From contig JAQFVV010012530.1 of NCBI GenBank assembly GCA_028023455.1, forward strand, positions 2,562,909-2,626,908: DNA of 64,000 nt, written 5' to 3'. The notes beneath the pieces were generated by a model that was not told the DNA's origin, made no database searches, and was given only the letters and a program-made list of their open reading frames with translations. Of the stretch, positions 1 through 11,510 are shown one piece after another. Position 1 is the first letter of the stretch. Every line of letters starts with the position of its first letter. Origin of the DNA: Epiperipatus broadwayi (taxonomy: Eukaryota; Onychophora; Udeonychophora; Euonychophora; Peripatidae). The position numbers and the translations under genes are program-made.

Positions 1-2689
1 TAGCGCTTCATGGTAATTACAAAAGTTATCAAAAAAGAAAAAAAATTAAATACTGTGGTCGATTAAAACTGCTGCCAAAACTCCAAATTTCAACCGATTT
101 TTTTGAAGTAAACATCATTGGAAAGCTACGTCATTGAGCTATCAAATGCCCATATTTTGTTTGATGTCATGCTTATACTTTTTACGTCAGTAAAGAAAGA
201 AAACAACACATCATCCGACGAGCGCAAGAAGTTAAACTAAAATCCTAAATGTTGGTCAAATTTAATAGTATAACCGATTGCAAAAAGTTATATTTTTTGT
301 GATACTGCTGTTAATAACTAATAATTTTATTAGTCATTGATTAGACTGAGAATAATTCACTTAATGAATAATATTCCTGTAGTGTAATTTTCACTGTATT
401 ACTTTCATGCAAGATAGGGACCGGTTTCTATCAGGGTGTAATCATAAATATATGGACAAAGATGTGAAAAGATTAAGATGCACATTTCATGCTGACTAAG
501 CACTCACCAGTTGGCCCATATTTCAGGCAAATAACACAAAATATATAATTATACTGTGGGAGCAGCTACATATTATATTCTTATATTTTACTAATGCAAG
601 CAAAGCCATGGTTACAGCTAATACTGTACTAGATTAGAGAATCTACTTAATAATAATTACATTTATTTTTTATTGTACAAAAATTTGTATATTAAAATTA
701 TATATTGTGTTTTGTTTAAAGCAAAGTGAAATGGCATTTATTTATTTCAGTTATTAAAAGTTAAAATATATATATAAATAGAGTACTTTAATCCAATTAC
801 CATTAATTTCAAAAACTTCAATTGTCCAAATAAATTGTTTTGATGTATTGTTTTAATTACTGCTATATAAAAATTCTGTGCTGATATAAATATTTAAAAT
901 GTTATATTGATATTAATACAAAAAATTTGTAAGTAGTATAATTAATATTTTAACTTTTCAGCATAGTTTGAGTTTATAATGGAGAGAGGGGGCTATTATT
1001 GTTCCAAAGAAGCCTGGGGACAGATTTGAGGTTAATCATAATCAGTGTGTATTATTATGATCTACTAATTAAGTTTTTATTTTTCAAAATAGTTGCATTA
1101 TTGATTTTTTATTTTAATAAATATTTTAATTTTTGATGATTATATAAAAAGTTATTATATTTTTCCTGAATCAGGTTGTAAACATTAGAATTCTAAATTT
1201 GATGTGAATGCATTATTAAAAATAAAAATAAAAACAGCTATTGGTAAAGGAAGATTATTATTTATACTGAAGCCCGCCATAGTATTTTATACTTTTCCAT
1301 TATATAGTTTAGCGTTTTATGCTTTTTCTGAAGAAGCTACTAATTGTGTATTCATCCAAGCATGTGTTCAGTTACTTTTCTTTCTTCTTTTTTTTTTTTT
1401 TAAAAAAAAACAACACTAAAGCTTTTCTCTTTTTGCATTATAACTCTTGTTAGTGAAGTGTTACACATTTTTATAAAAAATGGAAATATTTATTAAAGTT
1501 AAATTATCATTTTTTATCTCTTCTGTTATTCACTAATAATATATTATGTGTTTTTACACAAACAGTTTAATCTCTTTAAGAAAATATTCAAATATTTGTT
1601 TGTATATGTGTGTGTTATTGCAGAATGCTAAATGATATAATTATTTTATTTAATTTTTTATAAAGAATCTATAGAAATTATAACCAAGAGATTGTTTTGC
1701 TTATGGTTTCTGCCTCTTTTATTCTGCTATTGTTTGCATCGATTGGATGATTAATGATTTTATAATAAACAAACAGTATCACATAACTTTCTCATATCCT
1801 TCCAATAGCAGTTTTCTTCATCATATTCTACAGCCATCTATTGGAAGTTTTAGTAATCAATGAGAGTATAGTGTTTATGATATCCCTAGACTTACTTCTG
1901 GCTTTGGCCTTTCAAAGCTGGGTCCAATACTCATATATCTAGTAGCCACTTTTTACTCATTTATTCTTACTATTCAAGATTATAGCCTGAAATTATAATT
2001 AGAAAACCTAAGTTTTTGATATCGAGATAAATCGCTTACATAGATCTGACATAAGGTTACTTTCTTTATATGTTAGGGACCTTAGTACTTTTTTGGTAGG
2101 AAAGTTAATACCAACAATATTATATGACTTCTGATGCTTACTCATATCTTCCAAAAACAGTTCTCATCCTATTCTAAAATTACTTATAATGGCATAATTA
2201 GAATTTTTGGATCCCTGTATAAAATTTTAAAAAAGGTCCTTTATATTTATAAAATATATCTTAATTTTTTATTATCATTTGTTAATTTCATAACATAAAA
2301 ACATAAATTATGGGTTCATATATCCTCACAAAGACAAAAGCTGAAAACTCATCTGGGAATGGGAATATTTTAGCCGTGCACTATCTGGTATCCATTGTTT
2401 ACAATCTTACAGCATATGGCTCTAGAATAGAGTTAAGAGAATTTCTCTCATTAACTATATAATTTATGTTTGACCACATCCACACAAATTGGCAATTGTG
2501 AGGTTCCTTCTCTGAATCAGATTGTTATTTAGTTCTGAAGACATTTTTTTTAAATCAATAGTCAAAATATTTATGGAATCTACATTTTCAGATATAATTT
2601 TCAACCATTATTGATTCACTGTTGAATGGAGTTTTATTCAGTTTTTCTAATTCCTAACCTTTTTTTCCCTACAACATATTAACAATCTT
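1..2689. other. AT-rich sequence with nothing recognised
   Basis: No exon with good splice sites and a recognisable protein was found here. It probably belongs to an intron of NUP214 or to the region upstream. A 71-codon frame at 1204-1419 has no recognisable domain and ends in a homopolymer. The small GC-richer patch around 975-1035 was examined and not assigned. Confidence 0.5.
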
Positions 2690-3322
2690 TTTTATTTTAT
2701 CCATCCATCTTACATGCGTTCTTTTTTTAGATCTTTTACAACTTGGGATCCAGTTAAATTTTCAACTTTCCATTCATTATCAGCACTTCTAGCAGTTTGT
2801 CTAGCTAGCTCCATTTCAATTCCTCAGTTCCTTCAATGATGTCAGTGATAGTTTTTTATTCTCTCACTCATGTATTTTATTTTTGATCTCTTATTATAAT
2901 TCCTAATGTACATCTCTCTATATTTCAGTCAGTAGTCTGAAATATTGAGTATTCTCCTGTTGAATGGCCAAATCTCAGATCTATAAGTAAGAACTGATAA
3001 AACACATCTATTAAAAGTCTTCCTTTTCAAATATATATGCACATTCCTTTTTAATTTTAAATTATTTTTGCCAGAAGTAGGCTATTCAAATTTAATTCTG
3101 TCATTTATTTCCTTAATCATGTTTTCATCATTTATTAATAATTTGGTCAAGGTATTTATTGTTATAATTATCAACTTTATTTATTTGTTAAAAAATCCAT
3201 TTTTTTTTATACTTATTTTTGTTTATATTTTGTTATTTTTGTCTGAAACCTCTTGCTTTATTTCCTGAAATTTTGAAACATTATTTGCAAAAATAACTTC
3301 ATCATCTGCTAAATGTAAACAT
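2690..3322 (-). mobile_element. RTE-like LINE fragment (3' half), decayed
   Basis: Read on the minus strand, the segment near 3322-3270 encodes a relic of the reverse-transcriptase catalytic box (HLADDEVIFAN, compare FADD in RTE elements). The segment near 2890-2700 matches the C-terminal motif shared with the copies at 39830-40166 and 41748-42035: an invariant 'T-D-I-I-E...W..A..I A R' pattern, then KRP-rich residues. Many stops and frameshifts show it is dead. The direction is opposite to the host gene. The RTE assignment rests on remembered features of the family. Confidence 0.6.
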
Positions 3323-4149
3323 AAATATTGTTAATTTAAAAATTATTGAATTGACAAACATCTTAATTAACAGCTAAGTTAACTCGTTCATATATATATA
3401 TTTTTTAATTTTGTTTCTTTTATACATATTCACATTTTATGCTGTTTAAATAAATATTACAATCAGATTCTAACTTTATATTTTTCCTTCAGTATAAAAT
3501 ATGAGATCATACTATTTAAAAAAATGTAATGCATATTTATAAAAAGGCTGCCTAGCTATGATATAAATTAGTGTAAATAATTTTACAAACTCTCCTACAT
3601 ATAGAATGATATTATGTGATTGGTAAAATCTACTCAATACCACATGACCACAGCTTACACAATACTTTTACATAGCAAGTCTATTCCATTTCTGCCACCA
3701 TATTCTGCAATTCCCGACTAGTCTGGGAACATAGCTAGAACAGCAATGAGTAGATTTATTAAGCACTACCGTCTGACATCTATTTGTTTCTCAAGCTTAC
3801 ACTAGATGGCAAAAACTTTGGCTGCTTTGCTGTTCTGACATTTTTATTCTGTGCTGAAAGCTAAGTTGAAGTTTTTTTTACCTTTTTATGTGATTAATCA
3901 TCTGAGATCATCGATACAAAGATTGTTTGCTTGTTGTATAAAAATGGAGAGTAAATTGTGATCAAGAGAGGTAGATATAATTGAATTTGGAAAGATTGGG
4001 AATTGTTAATGTTTAGAAAGTGTTTTGTTCACATTTTAAATATGGAAGTAAAAAGAAAAAAAAAATATTTGGTTGAATGTGTGTTAATGTAAGGATATTT
4101 TATAACTAAGTTGTAGGTAAGATTAGTTGTTTTTTTTAGTAAGTTTGCT
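3323..4149. other. AT-rich spacer with no recognised feature
   Basis: This stretch lies between the RTE fragment and the larger LINE. It contains no convincing open frame. The area 3630-3870 is less AT-rich but shows no protein match I can name. Confidence 0.45.
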
Positions 4150-4607
4150 ACTAAATAATTTTTTTTAATTTAAGAAAGGGAGTGATTTATTTGAGAAAAA
4201 AAGTTTTGGAGGCCTACGGTCGGAAAGCACATGGTTATCAATCGATCATCATTTAAAGAAAATAAAGGTTTTATGCTTCCATGCAAAGGGGTTTGAAGAG
4301 TAGGAAAGGAAGTACAAAGTCAAATATAGAGTAGATGACTTGGAAAATAAGGAATGTGGATTGTATTTATATATATATATATATATAATGGTCAGAAAGA
4401 ACTTAAGCATGCTATGGTAGAGTGTACTGTATGTGATGAGGTTTATCACTTGAAATGTTTAAATAAGACTAGGAAGAATGTAACAGGTTTATGGTTATGT
4501 AGACAGTATGTTATGTGATAAAAAAAGTGAAAAAATGGTTTCTAATTGTAGATAGTTTATAGAGAAAGTCAGGAGAAATAGAGCAAAATGTAATTGAGGA
4601 AGGTAGG

Positions 4608-5314
4608 ATGGAGTATGGTTTTAGTGGAGTGACGGGAGATATCGATGGAAAAATTAGTAGTGAAATGGAGACGCTTAGCCAAAGAATAACTAAGATGGAG
4701 GAAAAGGTAAAGGATGTAGAAGCAAAATTAAAATCTTTAGGGATGAAGTGTGAGCAGATGAAGAAATTATTGAGTAGTAATGATAAGGAAGTCCAGAAAC
4801 TGGTAGAGAATGTTATAGATGAAGCAAAGAAAGTAGACTATGAGACAATATTGATAGAAGATTCGCTAATTAGAGAATGTGGAGATATAATTGTAAGGGA
4901 AAATAGAAACAGGTATGTGATAGTATGTTTGCCTGAGCTAGAATTAGGGATATTACAGATAAAGTAAAGAAGTAAGGGAGTAGGCATGTGTATGTTATAG
5001 TAGGGACTAATAATTTGTCAGAGCCATCAGAGAGAGTAATGGATGAGTACGTAGAATTGATTAAGTATTTGAGTAAGATTAAAGGAAGAGTAGGAAAAGT
5101 TGGATTTTTACCAAGATTTAACAAGAGGTATATGTTAGATAGGGCATGTTCTATAAATGATAGATTGAAAAAATTGTGTGAGAGAAATGATGTCATGTTT
5201 GTGGATGTGTGGGATATTTTTTGGGGGAAGAGGGAGTTATATAGTAAAGATGGATGGCACTTAGAAAAACAAGAAAATGAAGTTTTATGGAATTTGATTA
5301 ATAGAAGAATATAG
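4608..5314 (+). pseudogene. LINE ORF1 remnant: coiled coil plus SGNH/GDSL esterase-like domain, frameshifted
   Basis: Two open frames, 4608-4967 and 4988-5314, together cover one protein region interrupted near 4967-4988. The first has a heptad-like coiled coil (about residues 15-70) and ends with DSLIRECG, resembling the catalytic GDSL block I. The second has VGTNNL (block III, GxN) and DGWHL near its end (block V, DxxH with the catalytic His). Esterase domains in ORF1 are known from CR1-type LINEs, where they are thought to act in membrane or RNP targeting. The preceding PHD-like finger (about 4390-4510) has lost its frame. Function is lost in this copy. Confidence 0.7.
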
Positions 5315-5534
5315 TTTGGGAAATTTATAAGGGACGGGGGGGTGTTTTAAGTGGCAGTGTTAATAGAAAGAAGAAGAATGGACAGGATGTAAGATATAAT
5401 CAAAGGATAACTGATTTAGATTTATATGTAGATGTGGAGAGGGAATGGGTCTGTAAAATTAATGGTAAGCAAGTTATTTATAAATGTAATGGAGAAGAAA
5501 GAGTCAAAAGAATTTATAAAAGAATAGTTAGGAA

Positions 5535-6154
5535 AGAAGAAATTATTAAAATTGGGTATTTGAATATGCAAGGTGGTAGGAGACCAGAAAAGTGACTGGA
5601 ATTAAACAAAGCATTTAAAAATAAAGTGCTTGAGATAGTGGAAACACATCTAAGAGAAAAAGAAGAATCTATTCTGGAAGACTTGGTATGGCAGGATATA
5701 AATAGAAAGAAAAAGTGTGGTGACATAGGAGTTATGTCAAAAAAAATATTTAAATATTGGTAAATGTCGAGAACATTTGTGGTTTGAGATAAGATTAGGA
5801 AAACAAGAAATGGATGGTGGCTATAATGTATATAGCCACTGGAGATAGTCAAACTATAATGGAGTGGAACAGTGGCATATATGAATGCCTAGTTAAGGAT
5901 GTACAGAGTTTCAAAGAAAAGGGGAAGAAAATAAGGTTATAGGGGATATGAATGAGCATATTGAAGAAATTGATGATGTAGTTAATAAAAATGGACAGCT
6001 TTTGAAGAATTTTTGTCAGAGAGTGAATTTAAGAATTGAAAATTTATCAAATATTTATAATGGACAATACACATGGTCTAGAGATAATATATTCCACACA
6101 ATAGATTATGCAATAGTAAAGAAAGAGAGAATGAGAGTAAAGTACGGAAAATGA
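5535..6154 (+). pseudogene. LINE endonuclease (APE type) remnant
   Basis: Spread across frames are the landmarks of the apurinic-endonuclease-like domain that nicks target DNA. They are LNMQGGR (Asn motif, about 5558), ETHLREKE (catalytic Glu, about 5640), GDMNEHI (Asp/Asn motif, about 5943) and TIDYAIV (Asp motif, about 6100). The longest surviving frame is 5948-6154. Stops at 5595 and around 5761-5940 break the domain. The same segment can be aligned to the minus-strand copy around 48300-48900. Confidence 0.7.
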
Positions 6155-6884
6155 AAGTGTTTGATAATAGAGAGAATGTAATAGTGATCATAACTTTTTT
6201 ATGATAGAAATGGTTAATATTATGATGGAAAATAGTATTAAAAGTAGAAAGGATAGTGAAAGATGTGGATGGAGAGTGAATGATAAGAGTAAGTTAAAAG
6301 AATATAAATAAAAGTTGAAGAAACCATGGAAGAATTGGTTGGGGATGAATATAAGGACTAGTGTGGTAAAATTGAAAAAATGGCAAATAGGATTTTAGGT
6401 GAGAATATTTAGAAGAATAAAAGTAATAGGAAAGTATAAATTAGTAAAAGTGTAAAAGAGAGGGGGAAAGCATGCAGAGAATATGTGTGCTATTAAGAAC
6501 AAAGAAAGTGAAAAGATGATAATGCTAAATGGGAAAAATATTTAGAAAAAAAAAAGTTGGCTAAAATAGATAATTATAGAGAGAGAATGAAATTGAATAG
6601 TAAATTGTTGGAGGATATTAATAAAAATGGAATGGGAGAAAAAAAAATTTGAAAATACATTAAAAAATGGAATGTAAGGGAGAGAAAGATAGTATTACTA
6701 GATGATGAGGGAATAGAGTGTAGCTCTACATAAGAATTAGAGAATCTTAAATAAGTATGTAATGGATATAGAAAAAAATGTTAGATGTAAAAAACAAAAG
6801 TGATAGCAAACATGAAAGCATATAGTAATGGGGATATCAGGTTTATAGAAAATGAATTGAATGGGGCAGGTAGGAAATTGAAAA

Positions 6885-8038
6885 GTGGAAAGGCAAGAGG
6901 TTTGGCTGGATGGGCAGCAGTGTAATGAATTTAGGCCACATGGCAAAATTAAAACATTATATTTTAATAAGGTGGCACAGAAGAGTGATTTTCTGGATAG
7001 GTGGAGTAATATAAGAGTAAGGCTACTATTTAAAAGAAAGAGTAAGGATCATAGAAAGTTAAACAATTATAAACTGATAGCTGTAACATAAGCATTATAT
7101 AAAGCTTTCTCATATATGGTGGCTGGAAGGGTTGCAAAATGGCTGAAAGAAAATAATATAGTGGGAGAAATGCAAGGAGGTTTTCGATCGGATAGCCATA
7201 TAGGAGATAGTTTATTTATTGTTACAGACTGTATGGATATGAGTAGGAATACAAGTAGACAGTTATTTATGGTTTTTATAGATATAGAAAAAGTGTATGT
7301 TAGAGTAAATAGAAATAGATTATGGGTAAGTTTAGTAAATTTGGGAAAGGATGGAGCTTATGTGGATATTATTAAGAAATTGTATGAAAATAATTACTAT
7401 ATGTATCAATTAAGGAATATAGAATCAGTTAAAGTGAAAAATGCACTGGGAGGTTGCCCTATTCACCTTTTTTGTTTTTGTTGTATTTGAGAGAAATGGA
7501 GAGAGCAATAGAATGACTAGGAAGAGGGGTAGAGATACCATTAATAGATGGCAAGGTAATATATACTATGTCATGTCTTTTATTTACAGATGATGTCTTT
7601 TTGTGTGCAGAAAGAAGGGAAGATATGGAAGTTATGCTGAGGGCATGCACAAGAATGGGTAAAGAGATGGGGATTAAATTTAGTGAAGAAAAATCAAAAG
7701 TAATGATGATTAATACTGGGGAAAGAGAAGACAAAGAATTCTTATTGGGTGATATAAAGTTAAGTGTGGTGAATAGATATAACTATTTGGGAATTGTCTT
7801 AAGTAATCAGAGAAATTACTTGGACAAATGGGAGAAAAAATTGATAAATGAAGCAAAGAAAAGAAAGGATGTAGCTAGAATTGTATGGAAGGGAATGGCC
7901 ATAGCAAGGTTAACATATGGAAACAATGCGTTATGTGTTATTAAAGCGATATTAGATTACTTAGAAAATGTACAAAGAGAAGTAGGAAGACATGCATTAG
8001 ATACAGATGTGTGGATGGCAAAGGAGGCAATTCAATGA
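6885..8038 (+). pseudogene. LINE reverse transcriptase remnant
   Basis: The surviving open pieces are 6885-7091, 7116-7490 and 7568-8038. Motifs seen are NNYKLIAVT (RT1-2), QGGFR (about 7165), FIDIEKVYVRV (motif A; the first Asp is kept but the second acidic position is Arg) and LLFTDDVFLCAE (motif C, FADD-like, catalytic DD kept). These are followed by the SEEKSKVM thumb-side block and a YNYLGIVL block. These are standard landmarks of non-LTR RTs. A stop and a frame change at about 7487-7570 separate motifs A and C. Compared with the copy at 31447-31822, this copy has lost about 30 nt near 7865. Confidence 0.8.
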
Positions 8039-8399
8039 GAAATGGGATGGTCAAGTTTTTATATGAGAGATGCAAAAAGCAAAATGGAAAATGTTTGGTA
8101 GATTGCAGTTAATGGATAATAAAAGAATATCCAAAATAGTATTTAATTGGGTTATGAATAAAGGGTAGGCAACAAGATGGGTGAGAAACATAATGCGATA
8201 TGCAGAAGATTTGAATAAAGATCTTATGTCAGTGTACAAAAGGTGGGATGATTGTGTTAGAAGAATTGTTGAGTGTTGTAGTGGTAAGAAATAGGATAGA
8301 ACTATAGATGCATTAATAAAGAAAATAGGGAGTTGGAGAGTAAAAAGAGTTTAAATATATATAAGTAAATGGAATATTGGGTGTGAATTCATTTATGAT

Positions 8400-8805
8400 A
8401 AGAGCAAGGAAAATAGTTTACTGTTTAAGACTCGAACGGGATCTTTAGCAACAAGGGAATATACACATAAATGGAAAAATGTCGGTGATTTAATCTGCAA
8501 GTTGTATAAGAAAGGCATAGAAAATATTAGGCATCTGTTAATTGAATGTAAATGCCTAAAAGCAGAAAGGGTACAAATAATGGAGTTGTGGAAGAATAGA
8601 TATAAACAATGTGATTATAGAGACATTGGGTTATTGTTTTTTATGCTGGATTTGGGAAAAGATAAGGGGATTTAGATGTAAAGGCCATGGAGTTGACAAA
8701 ATTATATTGTGGAAATGGGATGCAGCAGGATGTGGGGAAACTTATGATGGGGAATGGAAAGGGAAGTTAAAGTGGCTAACAGGTTTCTCTTGGCATAGTT
8801 ACTGA
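8400..8805 (+). pseudogene. LINE C-terminal region with Cys/His knuckle
   Basis: After the RT, the frame around 8425-8620 contains RTRTGSLATREYTHKW followed by a Cys...His-x4-Cys arrangement (HLLIECKCLKAE). This pattern is common at the C-terminus of many arthropod and mollusc non-LTR elements. A further open frame of 64 codons (8611-8805) ends near the probable 3' end of the element. The knuckle probably contacts template RNA; that is inference from related elements. Confidence 0.55.
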
Positions 8806-8830
8806 GAAATTCCTGACTCCATATAAGGAG

Positions 8831-9601
8831 AAGTCACAGTGCATCTCATCACATCAAATTTAATATCTGATATTTAAAAGATACTATTAGGAAAATAAAT
8901 GTTCTGCATTTCTATTAATAGTTTTAGTACTTATATGAAGTCTATATATTTGTGAGCATATATCGTTTAAGAATTTTTTCCCTATATATGTATATTAAAT
9001 TATAAATGCCAATAGCTAACTGGTTATCATATATAAATCACATCTAAAATAAACCAGTAGCATATGAATGCTCTGTTGTCAAGTCAAGTCTCGTTTAGAT
9101 AATTAAAAAAATCTTATTATTGTCATAGTCTAAGATCATATAGACCACTGATGCACCATCTTTTTATATTTGTGGTACTTTTGCTCAGATAAAAATTTGA
9201 TGTTACCCATTCATTTTTTGCTTTTATCCTATCTAAATTATAAGTACAAGTATGTAAAGATATTCATAGTAAAACGATTGTACTTTTTATTAATATACAA
9301 ATATATATTTCCTAATATTTTAGTATTAAGCACATGATTTGAAATGAAATTGTTGAAAAAAGTTGTATACTTATTTAAAATAAAAAAAAGACACATAAAA
9401 AACAATTTATTTTCATGTGATTTTTATCAATTTAAAAAAAATTATTTGAAAAAAAAACTTATTATCCAAAACATGAGTTTTTTCAAAATTTCATGATACC
9501 AAACAATTTTTATGCACTCCCCTGAAGGGTTCACACCCCATGGTTTGCATCCCACTGATAGTGACAATGACTGAAAGCATAGTATTAAACAGATTGAAAT
9601 T
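8831..9601. other. AT-rich spacer, nothing recognised
   Basis: No open frame, repeat border or RNA gene was recognised between the end of the LINE and the SINE. Confidence 0.45.
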
Positions 9602-9613
9602 AAATTTGGCAAG

Positions 9614-9726
9614 CCAAGCGTTGATAGCCGAGAGGTTAGCGCAGTTGCCTTGCAAGCAAGCAGTTGCTTGCAGATAGTTGTCGCGGGTTCGCTTCCCAGC
9701 CGATGCCTTTACATATGGAAAAAAAA
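9614..9726 (+). repeat. tRNA-derived SINE, copy 1
   Basis: A compact 113-bp element has a box A-like segment (TAGCCGAGAGGTTAGCGC) and a box B (GGGTTCGCTTCCC), followed by a short A-rich tail. It is flanked by an exact 12-bp duplication, AAATTTGGCAAG, at 9602-9613 and 9727-9738. That marks both borders and shows insertion by a LINE-type machinery. A second copy lies at 34299-34410. The tRNA-like fold (CTTGCAAG loop region) resembles a class II tRNA but is not a functional tRNA gene: it lacks a proper acceptor stem. Confidence 0.88.
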
Positions 9727-9884
9727 AAATTTGGCAAGAAGTTTTAAATGAAATCTATTCAACAAGCACAGATAAACTCCTTAAAAGAATTTATAAATGA
9801 TTTTTATCATGTTTCAAACAAACTAGTTCTATTAAGAAAAAATTAAGTCATACATCACATGATTTAATTTAATAAGCTTTTGTT

Positions 9885-10158
9885 ACAAATGTAATATAAT
9901 GAGCATGCTAATACCTCTTAACAAGCTTTTCCAAATATCCCTATCCCCAAACTGCTTTCAAGATGCTGGTTATCATCAGTGAGATGCTATGATATTCAGA
10001 CATTAAATTGTCTAAAAATCCTAGTGCCTCAACTGACTAATGTTTGAACATCCTCACACTTCACTGCCAATAGCCAGCAGCTTGAAACTGGTTTGGGAAT
10101 AGGGTTATTTGGAAAAACTTGTTAAGAGCTATTAGCACACTTACTATATTACATTATA
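9885..10158. repeat. Fold-back (palindromic) MITE-like element
   Basis: Left arm (about 9889-9972) and right arm (about 10073-10157) are near-perfect reverse complements. For example, GCTAATACCTCTTAACAAG on the left pairs with CTTGTTAAGAGCTATTAGC on the right, with a loop of about 100 bp. It has no coding capacity. The structure fits a non-autonomous DNA transposon; family unassigned. Confidence 0.75.
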
Positions 10159-11219
10159 TTAAACTAGTTCTGGTGAATAGATATTTGGTGACTGGTTTTT
10201 CAAGCTGTCTGCAACTCATCTCTGAATAATTGCATGTGTTACATATTGACAGGCATCTGCATCTAGAATTACAACATAAAATGTGACTGTTTTATAACTT
10301 AACCTGTATTAGAACAACACACTAATGTTGAATTTTGTCTTAAATTGGGAAAAATTACCACTGAAATGTTCAAAATGATTCAAACTGTATGGACATTAAG
10401 CTATCAGTCACAAACATGTTTTAGTCATTTGTAAAATTTTATGATCACTGGAAGAATCTTGAAAGCAATCTACAAAAGTACAAAACTCATTGTCATATCT
10501 GTTAATCATGCTAGGCCGCATATAAAAGTTTGGTAGCTGTAGGTTGAGTATGGCTGCCTTAGAGCAACTAAAATTAAATATAAATTCAGCATTATCAATA
10601 AGTACAAGTAATTATAAGTAATACTCAAAAGAAATAACCATTCATCATGAACGATCAACAATCAAATAAATCGACAGTCGATCTGGTGACTGGATTTGAA
10701 ATGGGTCTACTGTAAACCAGGCTAACTATTTAGTCTTTGCTAGCTTGGGACAATTATTTAAACATTTATTTGGATGTGCCATCTTAAGTGCTCATCCATC
10801 AGAATACATAGTAAAACAATGCTAGGATATTAAAACATGCTGATCATCATCAATGTGCTGGTCAATTCTAAACTTAAATTCTGATAGATACTAAATTAAA
10901 TAAAATGTAGTGCATTGGCTTTGAAGAATATAATCCTCATATCAAACCAGGACAATGTCATACTGGAATGTCTGCATTAAAAATACATTCCCTTTAATAT
11001 ATCAGACTGTTCTATTACTCTTAATGTGGTCAAGAGATGATGCAAATATAATTTTCTAAAACCCATTTAGAATTAATTTCATTAACAATTGAAATATAAG
11101 TTTATTAACAATAATAAAAAAATTAATGAAATTAAGATTTGTAGAATGTGGCTATACACATATCAATTAAGCCTTCTGATTTTGAATAATATACAATTAA
11201 AAAAAACTATCAAATTGTG
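10159..11219. other. AT-rich spacer, nothing recognised
   Basis: No convincing gene, RNA or repeat border was found here. Confidence 0.4.
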
Positions 11220-11510
11220 ATTTACATAATACAAAATTCAAGTTATTACATTGATTTACATTACCTCTTAATAGGTTTAGTTAAAACATATATATGTGCA
11301 TAGATGCATGTTTTATAATATACAATGAATACATTTCGATTGACATTTAATAAAATTTTAAAAAATGATTAAATTTTACATGTGTTCACTTGATTAATAT
11401 ACAAAATTCAAGTTACTATATTGTGGTTTATGTATATGGTCTAATAGATTTGCTTAAAACACATTCAGCATAGATATGTGGCTAATAATTTCTGAACATA
11501 TTTGAATTTT
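11220..11510. repeat. Degenerate tandem duplication (unit about 170 bp)
   Basis: The segment beginning TACAAAATTCAAGTTATTAC near 11230 recurs as ATACAAAATTCAAGTTACTA near 11399. It is followed in both units by a similar stretch with ...AATAGGTTTAGTTAAAACA / ...AATAGATTTGCTTAAAACA. The two units have diverged. Confidence 0.55.

Larger units (their letters stand above)
4150..8830 (+). mobile_element. Nearly full-length, decayed LINE with PHD finger, SGNH esterase, endonuclease and RT
   Basis: The order along the plus strand is typical of a CR1/L2-like non-LTR retrotransposon. First comes a zinc finger of PHD type near 4390-4510 (Cys-x2-Cys, then YHLKC and a further Cys). Next are a coiled coil and an SGNH/GDSL esterase-like domain, then an APE-type endonuclease, a reverse transcriptase and a C-terminal Cys/His knuckle. 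Frames are broken by many stops and small indels, so it cannot encode working proteins. Two further partial copies (47815-50215 minus; 30580-31142 plus with 31447-31822 minus) confirm it as a repeat family. The sense strand is strongly A/G-rich. Exact ends are not resolved and no target-site duplication was found. Confidence 0.85.

Noticed and set aside
975-1035. GC-richer patch (TATTGTTCCAAAGAAGCCTGG) after a TTTTCAG, as a possible exon
   Set aside because: No frame gives a recognisable NUP214 segment and the most obvious frame has an early stop.
9614-9700. Possible functional tRNA gene
   Set aside because: It has box A and B and a tRNA-like loop but no good acceptor stem. It has an A-tail and a target duplication, and a second dispersed copy exists, so it is a SINE.
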